Notes under the pieces: generated by a model
Database searches by the model: none
Seen by the model: the letters and a program-made list of their open reading frames with translations, nothing else
What the model was told of the DNA's origin: nothing
Assembly: GCA_017469335.1 (NCBI GenBank)
Contig: JAFUGP010000128.1
Location: forward strand, 1 to 57,873
Length of the DNA: 57,873 bases
From: Succinivibrio sp.
GTDB lineage: Bacteria > Pseudomonadota > Gammaproteobacteria > Enterobacterales > Succinivibrionaceae
Reading direction: 5' to 3'
Shown: in pieces, positions 34,946-43,870 of the stretch
Layout: each line of letters begins with the position of its first letter
How positions within the stretch are numbered: the first letter of the stretch is position 1
Translations under genes and position numbers: made by a program

Positions 34946-36463
34946 TTAAGCAAAGGGGTTCTCGGTCGGATACAGCACCCCGGCCGGGCGGTTGTAGCTG
35001 ATATCCGGAATACCCAGGATGGAGAAAATGGTGAAGAGGGCCTTGCCCACGTGACCGAAGGCCACGGCACCATGGTGCGGATAGCGCTTGCCAATCAGCA
35101 CATGACGGTAGAAACGCCCCATCTCCTTGATGGCGAACACACCCGAGCCGCCGAAAGATCTGGTACCCACCGGCAACACCTCGCCTTCGGCCACATAGGC
35201 CTGCAACGTGGTCTCCGGGGTGGTCTGCAATCTGAAGAAGGTGATCGGGCCTGCCATGATGTCACCTTCCAGGGTACCGCGGGTGAAGTCCGGGGTAGAG
35301 CCCGCCGGCTCCAAAAGGCGGTGCTGGATGATCTGGTAGTTGATCTTGCCAAGCCTGGAGTTGCAGCTGGTGGTGGTCGAGAGCTTGCAGAACGGCGTGT
35401 TGCCGCAGTGGAAGCCCATGAAGGTATCGGTGAGCTTGTACTGCGGGAACTTGGGCTTGATGTCCTGCTCGTAGAGATCGGCAGGCACCGAGTTGTTGAT
35501 ATCCAGCAGGGTTACGGCATCCTCGGTCACACAGGCACCGATAAACTCGGAGAGTGCGCCGAAGATATCCACCTCGCAGGACACCGGAATGCCGCGGGAG
35601 GCCAGTCGGGAGTTCACGTAGCAGGGCTCAAAGCCGAACTCCTCGGGGAAGGCCGGCCAGCACTTATCGGCAAAGCACACATACTTGCGTGCCCCCTTGT
35701 GATCGCGGGCCCAGTCGAGCAGGGTAAGCTCAAACTGCGCCATGCGGGCCAACAGATCGGGATAGGTATTGCCGGCGCCGAGCTCCTTTTCCATGTCCTT
35801 GACGACCTCGGGGATACGCGGATCGTCCTTGTGCTTGCGATAGGCCACCAGCAAGTCGAGCTCGGAGTTCTCCTCAATCTCCACGCCTAAGTCATACAGG
35901 CCCTTGATGGGGGCGTTGCAGGCGAAGAAGTCCTGCGGACGCGGGCCAAAGGAGATTAACTTCAGGTTGGACAGACCCAGGAGAGTACGGGCCACCGGCA
36001 CGAACTCGGCAATCATGGCCGCGCACTCGCGGGCGGTGCCCACGGGGTACTCGGGGATGAAGGCCTTGAGCTTGCGCAGACCTAAGTTGTAAGAGCAGTT
36101 GAGCATGCCGCAGTAAGCGTCACCGCGTCCGTCGATTAAGTCATCGCCCTTCTCCTCGGCGGCGGCCACATACATGCAGGGGCCGTCAAAGTACTGCGCG
36201 ATGATGGTCTCGGGGGTCTCCGGACCGAAGTTGCCCAAAAATACGGCCAGTGCGGTGCAGCCGGCCTTCTTGGCCTCTTCCACGGCCGCCAAGGCATCTT
36301 TCTCGTTCTCCACCGTGGTCTTGATCTCGGTGATCGCGAGTTTGGCGTTGTTGCACTCGGCCACGATGGCGGCGCGGCGGCGCTCAGAGAGCGAGCGGAT
36401 GAAACAGTCACGCGATACGGCTACGATGCCGAGTTTGACCTCGGGTAAATTTTCAAATTGCAT
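34946..36463 (-). CDS. L-fucose/L-arabinose isomerase-family aldose isomerase
   Basis: The protein is 505 aa from the ATG of MQFENLPEVKLG, chosen because AAGGAG lies 7 bases upstream; two nearer or earlier ATGs fit less well. It interconverts an aldose and its ketose in the cytoplasm with a divalent metal. Family signatures: FLGNFGPETPE, DYxxC-like GMLNCSYNLG, and the probable metal ligands Glu in CEVDIFGALSE, Asp in LLDINNS and His in the C-terminal HHGAVAFGH. It lies 48 bases after the kinase. A xylulokinase partner suggests the ketose is D-xylulose-like, D-ribulose or L-ribulose; the true substrate cannot be read from the sequence. Confidence 0.8.
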   Translation of the reverse strand: MQFENLPEVKLGIVAVSRDCFIRSLSERRRAAIVAECNNAKLAITEIKTTVENEKDALAAVEEAKKAGCTALAVFLGNFGPETPETIIAQYFDGPCMYVAAAEEKGDDLIDGRGDAYCGMLNCSYNLGLRKLKAFIPEYPVGTARECAAMIAEFVPVARTLLGLSNLKLISFGPRPQDFFACNAPIKGLYDLGVEIEENSELDLLVAYRKHKDDPRIPEVVKDMEKELGAGNTYPDLLARMAQFELTLLDWARDHKGARKYVCFADKCWPAFPEEFGFEPCYVNSRLASRGIPVSCEVDIFGALSEFIGACVTEDAVTLLDINNSVPADLYEQDIKPKFPQYKLTDTFMGFHCGNTPFCKLSTTTSCNSRLGKINYQIIQHRLLEPAGSTPDFTRGTLEGDIMAGPITFFRLQTTPETTLQAYVAEGEVLPVGTRSFGGSGVFAIKEMGRFYRHVLIGKRYPHHGAVAFGHVGKALFTIFSILGIPDISYNRPAGVLYPTENPFA

Positions 36464-36511
36464 GTGCATACTCCTTGTATGTATCAATGGTTAGGGTGAA
36501 TTCTTTTAAAC

Positions 36512-38683
36512 CTAAAGCTCAAGGTTCTCGCCTAGGAGCACCCCGCGCGAGATGCCGTTTTTGCCCTCGGGGGAATCCGGGTGAGCGAAGAGCCACTTGT
36601 TGCGGTGCGTGAGGTACCCCGCCTCGCCATCGCGGGTGACGCCCTGCGGACGCTCGGTGTTGGTGCCCTCAGGCAGCACCACGCACATCCTGAAGTAATC
36701 CTCCCCGTCGGCATGGCAGGGGGCATAATGCAGCGTGGTCTCGTAAAAGAGCACCGCCTGACCTGCCCGCACCAGGAATGTCTCCACCTCCTGGGTATCG
36801 ATCAGCCCGTCATGCACCGCGCTCATGGGCGCGACCATTAAAAGCGCGTCCTTCTCGGCGATATTAAGCTCGCTGTTGCGGTGATATTCAAGGGCATTGA
36901 GGATACGGTTGCGCCCTGAGCAGTAGCCCATCTCAATCTTAAGCCCGCCGAACACGCGCTCGCCGATGTCGGCCATAAGCTTGGGATCCTCCAAAACCTT
37001 AACCGAGGGCTCGTAGGCCACCCCGCTTGGCGGCAGCGGGATCTGCTTTAAACGCTCAATGACCGCGGCGGTGTCCACGCCTTCGATAACCTTGCCGTAA
37101 CGCGCGAAGGCAGGCGAGGTCACCTCCTCGTACTGCGCTTTGGCACCGCCCAATCTCGCGCGCAGTTTCTCCAGCTTGAAGAAAGAGTCCTTGAGGGTCG
37201 GGTAGAGGGAGCGGTAGAGGGTATAGATATCCTCGTACTGTGCCGCCCGGCCGGTATCAGGCTCGGCATGAGCCTCGCCCTTGAGCACCAGTTTGGCGCA
37301 GGCCTCCTCCACACTCTTAAAGAGACCCGCGGCCACGCCGGCCAAAATGGCTGCGCCCAAAGCCGGGCCTTCCTGATTGCGGCAGGTGATGATCCGGCAC
37401 TTTAAGACGTCGGCGAGCATCTGCCGCCACACGGCCGAGGTGGCCCCGCCGCCGCAGGCGACGATAGTCTCGGGCACAATGCCCATCTCGTTTAAAACCT
37501 TTAAATTGTGCTTTTGCGAGAGCGTGATGCCCTCCAAGACCGCCCGGGTCAGATGGGCACGCTGATGCACCCCCGAGAGACCGAAGAACACCCCGCGGGC
37601 AAAGGGATCGAGCACCGGTGAGCGCTCGCCCATCAGATAGGGCAGATAAATAAGCCCGTCGGCCCCAGGCGGGATGGTGGCCGCCTCAGAGGTCATGAGA
37701 TCGTAGACGTTCTGCTTAGCCTGCTTGTCATCGCGCTCATGGGGATAGAGGGTATCGCGTGCCCAGCGCAGGGACTGCCCGGCCGCGAGGGTGCAGGACA
37801 TGGCGGTCCACGCGCCCGGCACCGCGGCACAGAAGGTGTGTACCCGGCCTAAGGGATCCAAGGAAGGCTTGACGGTATGGGCAAAGACCACCCCGGAGGT
37901 GCCTAAGGTGACCATGGCCTGACCCTCGCGGCACACCCCGGTGCCTAAGGCGGCCGCGGCGTTGTCACCGGCACCGCCTGCCACCACCGTGCCCTCTTTT
38001 AAGCCGGTGGCCTTGGCGGCCTCCGCGGTAATGCGGCCGGCCACGGCCGAGGACTCCACTATGGGCGGCAGCAGTTTGGGAGAGATGTCAAGGGCCTTTA
38101 AGATCTCCTCTGACCACTCCCTCTTGCGTATATCCAGAAGATTGGTACCGGAGGCATCGGAAATTTCCTGCCCGAGCACGCCGGTTAGGCGATAACGTAC
38201 GTAATCCTTGGGCAGCAGCATGGTACGGCAGCGTTTGTAGATATCGCTCTCATGCTTGCGCACCCATAAAATCTTCGGGGCGGTAAAGCCGGTCAAGGCC
38301 GGGTTGGCGTTGATCTCGATAAGGCGCCTTGCCCCCACCGCCCGGGTGATTTCCTCGCACTCGGCGGCGGTGCGACTGTCACACCACAAAATGGCGTCGC
38401 GCAGTACCTTGCCCTGCTCATCGAGCATCACCAGACCGTGCATCTGCCCCGCGATGGCCAGACCCGCGACCTCAGTTGCATCAATCCTGCTCTGCGCGAG
38501 CACCTCTTTTATCGAGGTGACCGCGGCGTTGTACCAGTCAGCGGGGTTTTGTTCGGCCCAGCCGTTGTGCAGTTGTTTTAGGGGGTAACTTACGGTATGC
38601 GAGGCCAGCTGTGCCCCGTCATCTTTAAAAAGCACCGTCTTGGTGCCGGAGGTGCCCAGATCGACACCCAGCAGATAAGCCAT
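36512..38683 (-). CDS. xylB: Xylulokinase (FGGY) fused to a DUF4867-like C-terminal domain
   Basis: The protein is 723 aa; xylulokinases are about 485-500. Residues 1 to about 500 are an FGGY kinase: LLGVDLGTSGTKTVLF (ATP loop), GWAEQNPADWYNA, IAGQMHGLVMLD (the M-H-G typical of XylB), DAILWCDSRTAAE, AGGAGDNAAAALGTGV and ACGGGATSAVWRQMLADVL. Residues from about 515 to 723 form a separate domain (FARYGKVIEGVD, FGGLKIEMGYCSGRN, NALEYHRNSELN and HYAPCHADGEDYFRMCVVLP) that I believe is DUF4867, a cupin-like family usually encoded alone next to sugar isomerases. Start ATG 38683 has GGGAGAAC upstream. The fusion looks intact; the added domain may be an epimerase, mutarotase or lyase acting on the same sugar. 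Confidence 0.82.
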   Translation of the reverse strand: MAYLLGVDLGTSGTKTVLFKDDGAQLASHTVSYPLKQLHNGWAEQNPADWYNAAVTSIKEVLAQSRIDATEVAGLAIAGQMHGLVMLDEQGKVLRDAILWCDSRTAAECEEITRAVGARRLIEINANPALTGFTAPKILWVRKHESDIYKRCRTMLLPKDYVRYRLTGVLGQEISDASGTNLLDIRKREWSEEILKALDISPKLLPPIVESSAVAGRITAEAAKATGLKEGTVVAGGAGDNAAAALGTGVCREGQAMVTLGTSGVVFAHTVKPSLDPLGRVHTFCAAVPGAWTAMSCTLAAGQSLRWARDTLYPHERDDKQAKQNVYDLMTSEAATIPPGADGLIYLPYLMGERSPVLDPFARGVFFGLSGVHQRAHLTRAVLEGITLSQKHNLKVLNEMGIVPETIVACGGGATSAVWRQMLADVLKCRIITCRNQEGPALGAAILAGVAAGLFKSVEEACAKLVLKGEAHAEPDTGRAAQYEDIYTLYRSLYPTLKDSFFKLEKLRARLGGAKAQYEEVTSPAFARYGKVIEGVDTAAVIERLKQIPLPPSGVAYEPSVKVLEDPKLMADIGERVFGGLKIEMGYCSGRNRILNALEYHRNSELNIAEKDALLMVAPMSAVHDGLIDTQEVETFLVRAGQAVLFYETTLHYAPCHADGEDYFRMCVVLPEGTNTERPQGVTRDGEAGYLTHRNKWLFAHPDSPEGKNGISRGVLLGENLEL

Positions 38684-38702
38684 GTTGATAGTTCTCCCAA
38701 AA

Positions 38703-38746
38703 GGGCCCTGACCGGCAGGGCCCCAACCGGGGGCCGGAGGGCCCCC
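38703..38746 (-). other. Paired GC hairpins between permease and kinase genes
   Basis: Stems GGGCCCT/AGGGCCC (38703-38709, 38717-38723) and GGGGGCC/GGCCCCC (38729-38735, 38740-38746) lie back to back in the 94-base gap. There is no clear T-run. They may tune expression between transport and catabolic genes by mRNA stabilisation or partial termination. Confidence 0.5.
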
Positions 38747-38777
38747 GTGTTTATAGTTGTTTTTAAGGTCTGGTTAC

Positions 38778-39938
38778 TTATCTGGCGCGCTTCTTGGACA
38801 TCACGTCGATGACCACGGCAATGAGCAGCACCATGCCCTTGACGGTCTTCTGCCAGTTGGCGTCGATACCCAGGATGGACATGCCGTTGTTGAGCACGCC
38901 CATGAACACGGCACCGATAACCGCGCCGCCGATGGTACCAACGCCGCCGTAGGCCGAGGCACCGCCGATGAAGCACGAGCCGATGGCGTCAAGCTCATAG
39001 CCGGTACCGGCCGTCGGGGCCGCCGAATTGAAGCGGGCCACGCAGACCAAAGCGGCCAGGGCCGAGAGAAAGCCCATGTTCACGTAGGCCAAGAACAAGA
39101 TGAAGTTGGTGTTCACGCCGGAGAGCTTGGCGGCCTTCTCGTTGCCGCCTAAGGCATAGAGCCTGCGCCCGGTCACGGTCTTGTTGGCGATGAAGGCATA
39201 GAAGAGCACCACTACCGCCAGGATGACCAGGATGAACGGAATGCCCTTGTGGTTGCCCAACAGCACGCCCGAGAAGAGCAGGCCGCCGATGACGATGACG
39301 CTTCTGAAGGCAAAGGAGGCCATGGGCTCCAACTCATAACCCTTGCGGCGCTTGGTGGCACGGTCGTACAGGCCCCACAGCAGAAAGATAGCGCACAGCA
39401 CCAAAGTCACAATCATGGTCAGCGTGAAGGCGCTGGCACGGGCCTTGGGAATGAAGGAGTTGAAATTGGCCAGATACTCGGTGTCAAACGGGGAGATGGT
39501 CAGACCGTCGAGCACCAACAGCGCGATACCGCGGAAGAGCATCATGCCGGCCAGGGTCACGATGAAGGAGGGGATCCTCACGTAGGCAATCCAGAAGCCG
39601 TGCCAGGCACCGATTAGAATACCCAACAGCAGGCACAGTGCCATGGAGAGGTAGATGTTCACCTCCATGTTGACCATGAGCACGCCCGCTAAGGCACCGA
39701 TGAGGCAGACGATGGAGCCCACCGACAGGTCGATGTTGCCGCAGCCTACGATACAGAACAGCATGCCTACGGCCAGAATGATCACGTAGCTGTTCTGCGA
39801 GATGATGTTGGTGAAGTTCTGCGGGGAGAGCAAGGAGCCGTGCCCCGTCATCCTGATCACCGTCTCAAAGAGCACGATGATAATTATAAGCGCAAGCAGA
39901 AGTGAGTTGCGCTTGAGCATATCTGTAATCTGATTCAT
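38778..39938 (-). CDS. gguB: Monosaccharide ABC transporter permease (GguB/XylH-like)
   Basis: The protein is 386 aa with about ten membrane segments, of the BPD_transp_2 family used for ribose, xylose and multiple monosaccharides. It has the family signatures GCGNIDLSVGSIVCLIGALAG, IPSFIVTLAGMMLFRGI and the C-terminal GTGYELDAIGSCFIGGASAYGGVGTIGG. It carries the XylH/GguB-type insertion of a long segment before the last helices. Its start overlaps the ATPase stop by 4 bases. It works in the inner membrane with the ATPase at 39935 and the binding protein at 41572. Confidence 0.88.
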   Translation of the reverse strand: MNQITDMLKRNSLLLALIIIIVLFETVIRMTGHGSLLSPQNFTNIISQNSYVIILAVGMLFCIVGCGNIDLSVGSIVCLIGALAGVLMVNMEVNIYLSMALCLLLGILIGAWHGFWIAYVRIPSFIVTLAGMMLFRGIALLVLDGLTISPFDTEYLANFNSFIPKARASAFTLTMIVTLVLCAIFLLWGLYDRATKRRKGYELEPMASFAFRSVIVIGGLLFSGVLLGNHKGIPFILVILAVVVLFYAFIANKTVTGRRLYALGGNEKAAKLSGVNTNFILFLAYVNMGFLSALAALVCVARFNSAAPTAGTGYELDAIGSCFIGGASAYGGVGTIGGAVIGAVFMGVLNNGMSILGIDANWQKTVKGMVLLIAVVIDVMSKKRAR

Positions 39939-41512
39939 GATGCTTCCTGTACTTTAGACTCGTTGTTGCCCGATGATCTGATGATGGCGGCCATGATGCT
40001 CTCCTGCGAGGCCTCCGAGCGCGGCATTTCGGCGACGATGCGGCCTTCGTTCATCACGTAAACCCGATCGCAGATGCCCAAAATCTCCGGCAACTCCGAG
40101 GAGATGACCAACACGCCCTTGCCCTCTTCGACCAGCTGGTTGATGAGGCAGTAGATCTCGTACTTGGCGCCCACGTCGATACCGCGGGTGGGCTCATCCA
40201 GGATGAGCACATCCGGTTTGGTGAACAGCCACTTGGCCAGCAGCACTTTCTGCTGATTGCCGCCGGAGAGGTTGCCCACGTCCTGCAGCACATGCTCGCA
40301 CTTGATGTTCAGCTCGCCCTTGTAGTTCTTGGCGTGCAACACCTCGGCGTCATTGTCGATGACCGAGTGGTTGGACACTTCCGGCAGGTTGGAGAGCGTG
40401 ACGTTCTGGTAGATGGGGTTCATCAGGATCAGACCGTCGCCCTTGCGATCCTCGGTGACGTAGGCCAGTCCCGCCTTCACACAGTCGGTTACGCTGCGGA
40501 AATGACACTCCTTGCCCTTTAAGAACACCTGTCCTGAGATGTTCACGCCGTAGCTTCCGCCGAACAGGCTCTTGGCAAACTCGGTGCGCCCCGCGCCCAT
40601 GAGGCCGGACATGCCCACCACCTCGCCGCGGCGGATCTTGATGTTGATGTTGTCACAGCGCTTGCGCTCGGGCGTGAGCGGATCGTGCACCGTCCAGTTG
40701 CGCACTTCCAACAGCACCTCATCCTTGATGTGGTTCTGGTCGCGTTTGGGATAGCGGTCGGTCATGGCGCGTCCCACCATGCCGGCGATGATGCGATCCT
40801 CGGGCACGTCGTGATTGGCGTTGTCCAAAGTCTCGATGGTCGAGCCGTCACGCACCACCGTGATGTTGTTGGCGATGTAGGAGATCTCGTTTAGCTTGTG
40901 CGAGATGATGATGGACGTCATGCCCTGCTCGCGGAACTTGGCAATCAGATCCAGCAGTTTCTGCGAGTCGGTCTCATTTAAGGAAGCGGTAGGCTCGTCC
41001 AGGATTAAAAGCTTGCAGTTCTTGGAGATGGCCTTGGCGATCTCGATTAACTGCTGCTTGCCCACGCCGATGTCCTTGATTAAGGTGCGCGGATCCTCGT
41101 CTAAGCCCACCGTGTGCATCAGTTCCTGGGCGTAGCTGTAGGTACGCGGCCAGTCCATGACTTCGTGGAAGGAATTGGAGGTGCATTCGTTGCCCAAGAA
41201 CATGTTCTCGGCGATGGAGAGGAACGGCACCAGCGCCAGTTCCTGATGGATGATGACAATACCTTTGCGTTCGGAATCGCGGATGGTCTTGAAATGGCAC
41301 TCCTCGCCGTTGAGGATGATCTGCCCTTCGTAGGTGCCGTAGGGATAGATGCCGCTTAACACGTTCATGAGGGTGGATTTGCCTGCGCCGTTCTCACCCA
41401 CCAACGCGTGTACCTCGCCCTCCTTGACCTCCAGATTGACGTTGTGCAGGGCGGTGACCTTACCGAAACGCTTAGTGATGTCCTTCATCTGCAGTAGAAT
41501 TTTATCGGACAT
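39935..41512 (-). CDS. gguA: Monosaccharide ABC transporter ATPase, two ABC cassettes (GguA/XylG-like)
   Basis: The protein is 525 aa with tandem nucleotide-binding domains. The first has Walker A GENGAGKSTLMNVLSG and Walker B LLILDEPTASLNE with the degenerate signature GVGKQQLIEIAKA. The second has an altered Walker A (GLMGAGRTEFAKSLFGG, no Lys-Ser), the canonical LSGGNQQKVLLAKWL and Walker B VLILDEPTRGIDVGAK. That pattern is typical of carbohydrate importers (CUT2). AGGAGAATATCT precedes ATG. It energises uptake with the permease encoded next to it. Confidence 0.9.
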   Translation of the reverse strand: MSDKILLQMKDITKRFGKVTALHNVNLEVKEGEVHALVGENGAGKSTLMNVLSGIYPYGTYEGQIILNGEECHFKTIRDSERKGIVIIHQELALVPFLSIAENMFLGNECTSNSFHEVMDWPRTYSYAQELMHTVGLDEDPRTLIKDIGVGKQQLIEIAKAISKNCKLLILDEPTASLNETDSQKLLDLIAKFREQGMTSIIISHKLNEISYIANNITVVRDGSTIETLDNANHDVPEDRIIAGMVGRAMTDRYPKRDQNHIKDEVLLEVRNWTVHDPLTPERKRCDNINIKIRRGEVVGMSGLMGAGRTEFAKSLFGGSYGVNISGQVFLKGKECHFRSVTDCVKAGLAYVTEDRKGDGLILMNPIYQNVTLSNLPEVSNHSVIDNDAEVLHAKNYKGELNIKCEHVLQDVGNLSGGNQQKVLLAKWLFTKPDVLILDEPTRGIDVGAKYEIYCLINQLVEEGKGVLVISSELPEILGICDRVYVMNEGRIVAEMPRSEASQESIMAAIIRSSGNNESKVQEAS

Positions 41513-41530
41513 AGATATTCTCCTGAAAGG

Positions 41531-41551
41531 AGGGGCGCCCGCGGCGCCCCT
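41531..41551 (-). other. Intercistronic hairpin after the binding-protein gene
   Basis: AGGGGCGCC (41531-41539) and GGCGCCCCT (41543-41551) form a perfect 9-bp stem with a CGC loop in the 59-base gap. There is no T-run. Such hairpins protect the 3' end of the binding-protein message and allow excess binding protein over ATPase/permease; that function is inferred. Confidence 0.65.
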
Positions 41552-41571
41552 CAGACAATCACAAAGCTTGA

Positions 41572-42636
41572 TTAGATCTCTTTCTCCTTGTAGTAGCCCG
41601 AGTCAATCAACAGCTCCTTGTAGTTGGCCTTGGTGCCGACCACCGGCTCGCACAGGAAGGAGGGGATGATGCCGGTGCCGTTGTTGTAGGTCTTGGTGTC
41701 GTTGACCGGCACTTCCTTGCCCTGCACGATGGCGTCCACCATCTTCACCACCTGGGCGGCCAGAGTACGGGTGTCCTTGAAGATGGACATGCTCTGCAGG
41801 CCGCGCTTCATGAACTTGACGTTCGGACGGTCGCAGTCCTGACCGGTCACCAGCGGGATGTTGGTGGCGTCGTAGCCGTTGCCCACCAGCGCGTTCACCA
41901 CGCCCTGAGCGGTGGAGTCGTTGGAGCAGATCACCGCATCCAGCTGCGTGCCGCCGTCCGGGCCGTAACCCTGGGAGGCAATCAGGTTCTCCATGCGCTT
42001 CTGCGCCTCTTCGAGGTTCCAGTTCAAGGTGGCGGCCTGCGCCATGGTGGTCTGCCCCGAACGGCACACCAGCTTGCCGCTGTCGAGGTAAGGCTGAATG
42101 ATCTCAATCATGCCGCCCCAGAAGAAATTGACGTTGTTGTCATCGGTCGGGCCGGTGAAGAACTCGGTGTACTTGACCCCGTCGCCGTCCTTGAGCTTTA
42201 AGGCATCTTCCACGAACTTGCCCTGCATCTGACCTACCTTGTAGTTGTCGAAGGTGGCGTAGTAGGTCACCGCGTCGGAATTCATGATCAGGCGGTCATA
42301 AGAGATGACCGGGATGTTCTTTTCCTTGGCGCCGCGCAGGGCCTCGGTCAGAGCCGAGCCGTCGATGGCAGCCACCACCAGCACCTCGCAGCCGCCGGCG
42401 ACCATGTTCTCAATCTGGTTGACCTGGGTGGGAATGTCGTTGTCGCCCGCGTAGAGCAGCTCAACCTCATAGCCGGCTTTCTCCAGCTCGCTCTTCATGT
42501 TGGCGCCGTCCTGGTTCCAGCGCTGCAGCGCCTGGGTCGGCATGGAAACGCCGATCTTGGCGGCCTCGGCGGTCGAAGCTGCGGTACAGGTCATGACAGC
42601 GCAGCACAGTGCGGTTAAGGTTGCTTTGAATTTCAT
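41572..42636 (-). CDS. chvE: ChvE-like multiple-monosaccharide binding protein
   Basis: The protein is 354 aa with a Sec signal peptide (MKFKATLTALCCAVMTCTAASTAEA, cleavage after about residue 25). The mature part opens KIGVSMPTQALQRWNQDG, the ChvE/XylF-type N-terminus, and contains VISYDRLIMNSDA, FFTGPTDDNN, VICSNDSTAQGVV, LVTGQDCDRPNVKF and LQSMSIFKDTRTL. It captures a pentose or hexose in the periplasm and is the first gene of the minus-strand operon. AAGGAGTAACTTT precedes ATG. It is paralogous to the orphan at 30900. Confidence 0.9.
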   Translation of the reverse strand: MKFKATLTALCCAVMTCTAASTAEAAKIGVSMPTQALQRWNQDGANMKSELEKAGYEVELLYAGDNDIPTQVNQIENMVAGGCEVLVVAAIDGSALTEALRGAKEKNIPVISYDRLIMNSDAVTYYATFDNYKVGQMQGKFVEDALKLKDGDGVKYTEFFTGPTDDNNVNFFWGGMIEIIQPYLDSGKLVCRSGQTTMAQAATLNWNLEEAQKRMENLIASQGYGPDGGTQLDAVICSNDSTAQGVVNALVGNGYDATNIPLVTGQDCDRPNVKFMKRGLQSMSIFKDTRTLAAQVVKMVDAIVQGKEVPVNDTKTYNNGTGIIPSFLCEPVVGTKANYKELLIDSGYYKEKEI

Positions 42637-43120
42637 AAAGTTACTCCTTGTTGATGAGTTGTTATCGCGTCAAGCGTGTATTAGTTTCTGGCATCTGTCT
42701 AAAAGACTGGCGTGCACGTGCACACTTTCATCTTAAGGCAGTATTGAGATTATAGCCACCAAATAATTTCACCTAGGTTTAAAAACGTGATGAAGGTGCA
42801 ATTTTGCTCAGACCCGGCCTTTCTTTTGGACGAAAATGTGAAGCTCAGAAAAAAGCACCGCAGGCCCCGTCGCTACGCAGTTGCCGCAATAAAGCCGGGC
42901 ACCCGTGCCCCATTCATCTGTGATCAAGCTCTCAAGTCATTGGTAATTCATTAGAATTTCAAGCTGTTTTTTGAAGTGTGTGCTCATTTTTGAGCGGCGG
43001 TATCTATACACTCAAGCTGATTAATTTAAGTAAATTAGGGTGTTGTTGCCTGCAGCCCCAGAGTTGTCATACTCACGGGGACCTTGCACAGGCAAACTTT
43101 ACGGGTTTTAGATTCAATCC
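42637..43120. promoter_or_regulatory. 484-base divergent spacer between sugar and cellulose operons
   Basis: Minus strand: TATAAT at 42749-42754 is the likely -10 of the sugar operon, and the perfect palindrome GTGCACGTGCAC (42712-42723) lies about 25 bases downstream of the -10, a repressor position. Its rightward flank completes TGTGCACGTG on the minus strand, as at the lacI promoter. Plus strand: TTGCCT (43046-43051) and CATACT (43068-43073), 16 apart, are a possible promoter for the cellulose operon. A small GCTCA/TGAGC hairpin lies near 42979-42992. No gene was seen. Confidence 0.5.
42712..42724. promoter_or_regulatory. Candidate LacI-family operator
   Basis: GTGCACGTGCAC is a 12-bp perfect palindrome. 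With the flanking A it contains the minus-strand 10-mer TGTGCACGTG, which recurs exactly at 29685-29694. It lies 76 bases upstream of the chvE start codon. Confidence 0.5.
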
Positions 43121-43870
43121 ATGACTGCGCGAGACGAGCTGAATTTTGCCAGGGCCAATGACGAGTCCGGGGTGACATTCAAAAACTTCTCCACCGGCTC
43201 CTTGGCCGAGCATACTTTCTCGCGCTGGAAACTGCTGGAGCAGGCCGATCTCATCGCCAATCACGGCCGCCGCTCCGACGGCACTCTCCCCTCAGGAGCG
43301 GTGCCCGTCGCCACCCCGCAGGCCTTTCATGTCAGTACCGCACCCACGGCGCCGCGCCGGGCCGTGACCGGCACAGGATCCATCTTATCCTCGCTGCGGC
43401 GTAAAGAACTGCCGCCCATGGGCAAGCACCCCACCGCCGCGGCCGCCTCAGGCACCCCGGCGGCCTCCGCCCCGGACGAGACAGCCGCAGCTGCAGCCGA
43501 GAGCAAAATTGCCGCCCCCCAGGCGGGCAAAAGTGCCGCGCTGCCGCAGCAGGCCTTGAATCTGACCGCCCTGCCCAGGCAGGATCGCACCCAGGAGGGG
43601 CGCAAGCGCAATTCCCTGCTGGGCATGATCCGCGGACCTGACTACAAAGAGCGGCCCAAACGCAGTAAAAACAATGAAGCAGCAAAGGCGCAGGCTGCCC
43701 CCGGCGGTACCGCCGCAGTCAAGGCAGCCCCCGGCAGCGCGGATCCAGACTCGCCGCGTAAAGATTTTGCCTCGCTGTTTCATACCGGGGCCGCCGGATC
43801 GGCGCGCAGCGCCTATGAGAGCGAGGAGACTTTAGAGTCGGTATTTTCGAGGTTAGAACAATGCCAGTAA
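43121..43870 (+). CDS. BcsP/BcsO-like low-complexity protein of the cellulose operon
   Basis: The protein is 249 aa, first gene of the operon, and overlaps bcsQ by 10 bases. A short N-terminal conserved-looking part (TFKNFSTGSLAEHTFSRWKLLEQADL) is followed by Ala/Pro/Gly-rich disordered sequence with basic patches (SILSSLRRKELPP; NSLLGMIRGPDYKERPKR). It ends in a short helix, TLESVFSRLEQ. Position and composition fit the BcsO/BcsP regulators that precede bcsQ in some enterobacteria, but sequence similarity is too weak to name it. It may bind BcsQ through the terminal helix. The ribosome binding site before ATG 43121 is poor. Confidence 0.55.
   Translation: MTARDELNFARANDESGVTFKNFSTGSLAEHTFSRWKLLEQADLIANHGRRSDGTLPSGAVPVATPQAFHVSTAPTAPRRAVTGTGSILSSLRRKELPPMGKHPTAAAASGTPAASAPDETAAAAAESKIAAPQAGKSAALPQQALNLTALPRQDRTQEGRKRNSLLGMIRGPDYKERPKRSKNNEAAKAQAAPGGTAAVKAAPGSADPDSPRKDFASLFHTGAAGSARSAYESEETLESVFSRLEQCQ

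Noticed and set aside
35051..35890. 279-aa plus-strand frame inside the isomerase gene
   Set aside because: It is antisense to a well-conserved isomerase, His/Gly/Leu-rich with no family features.
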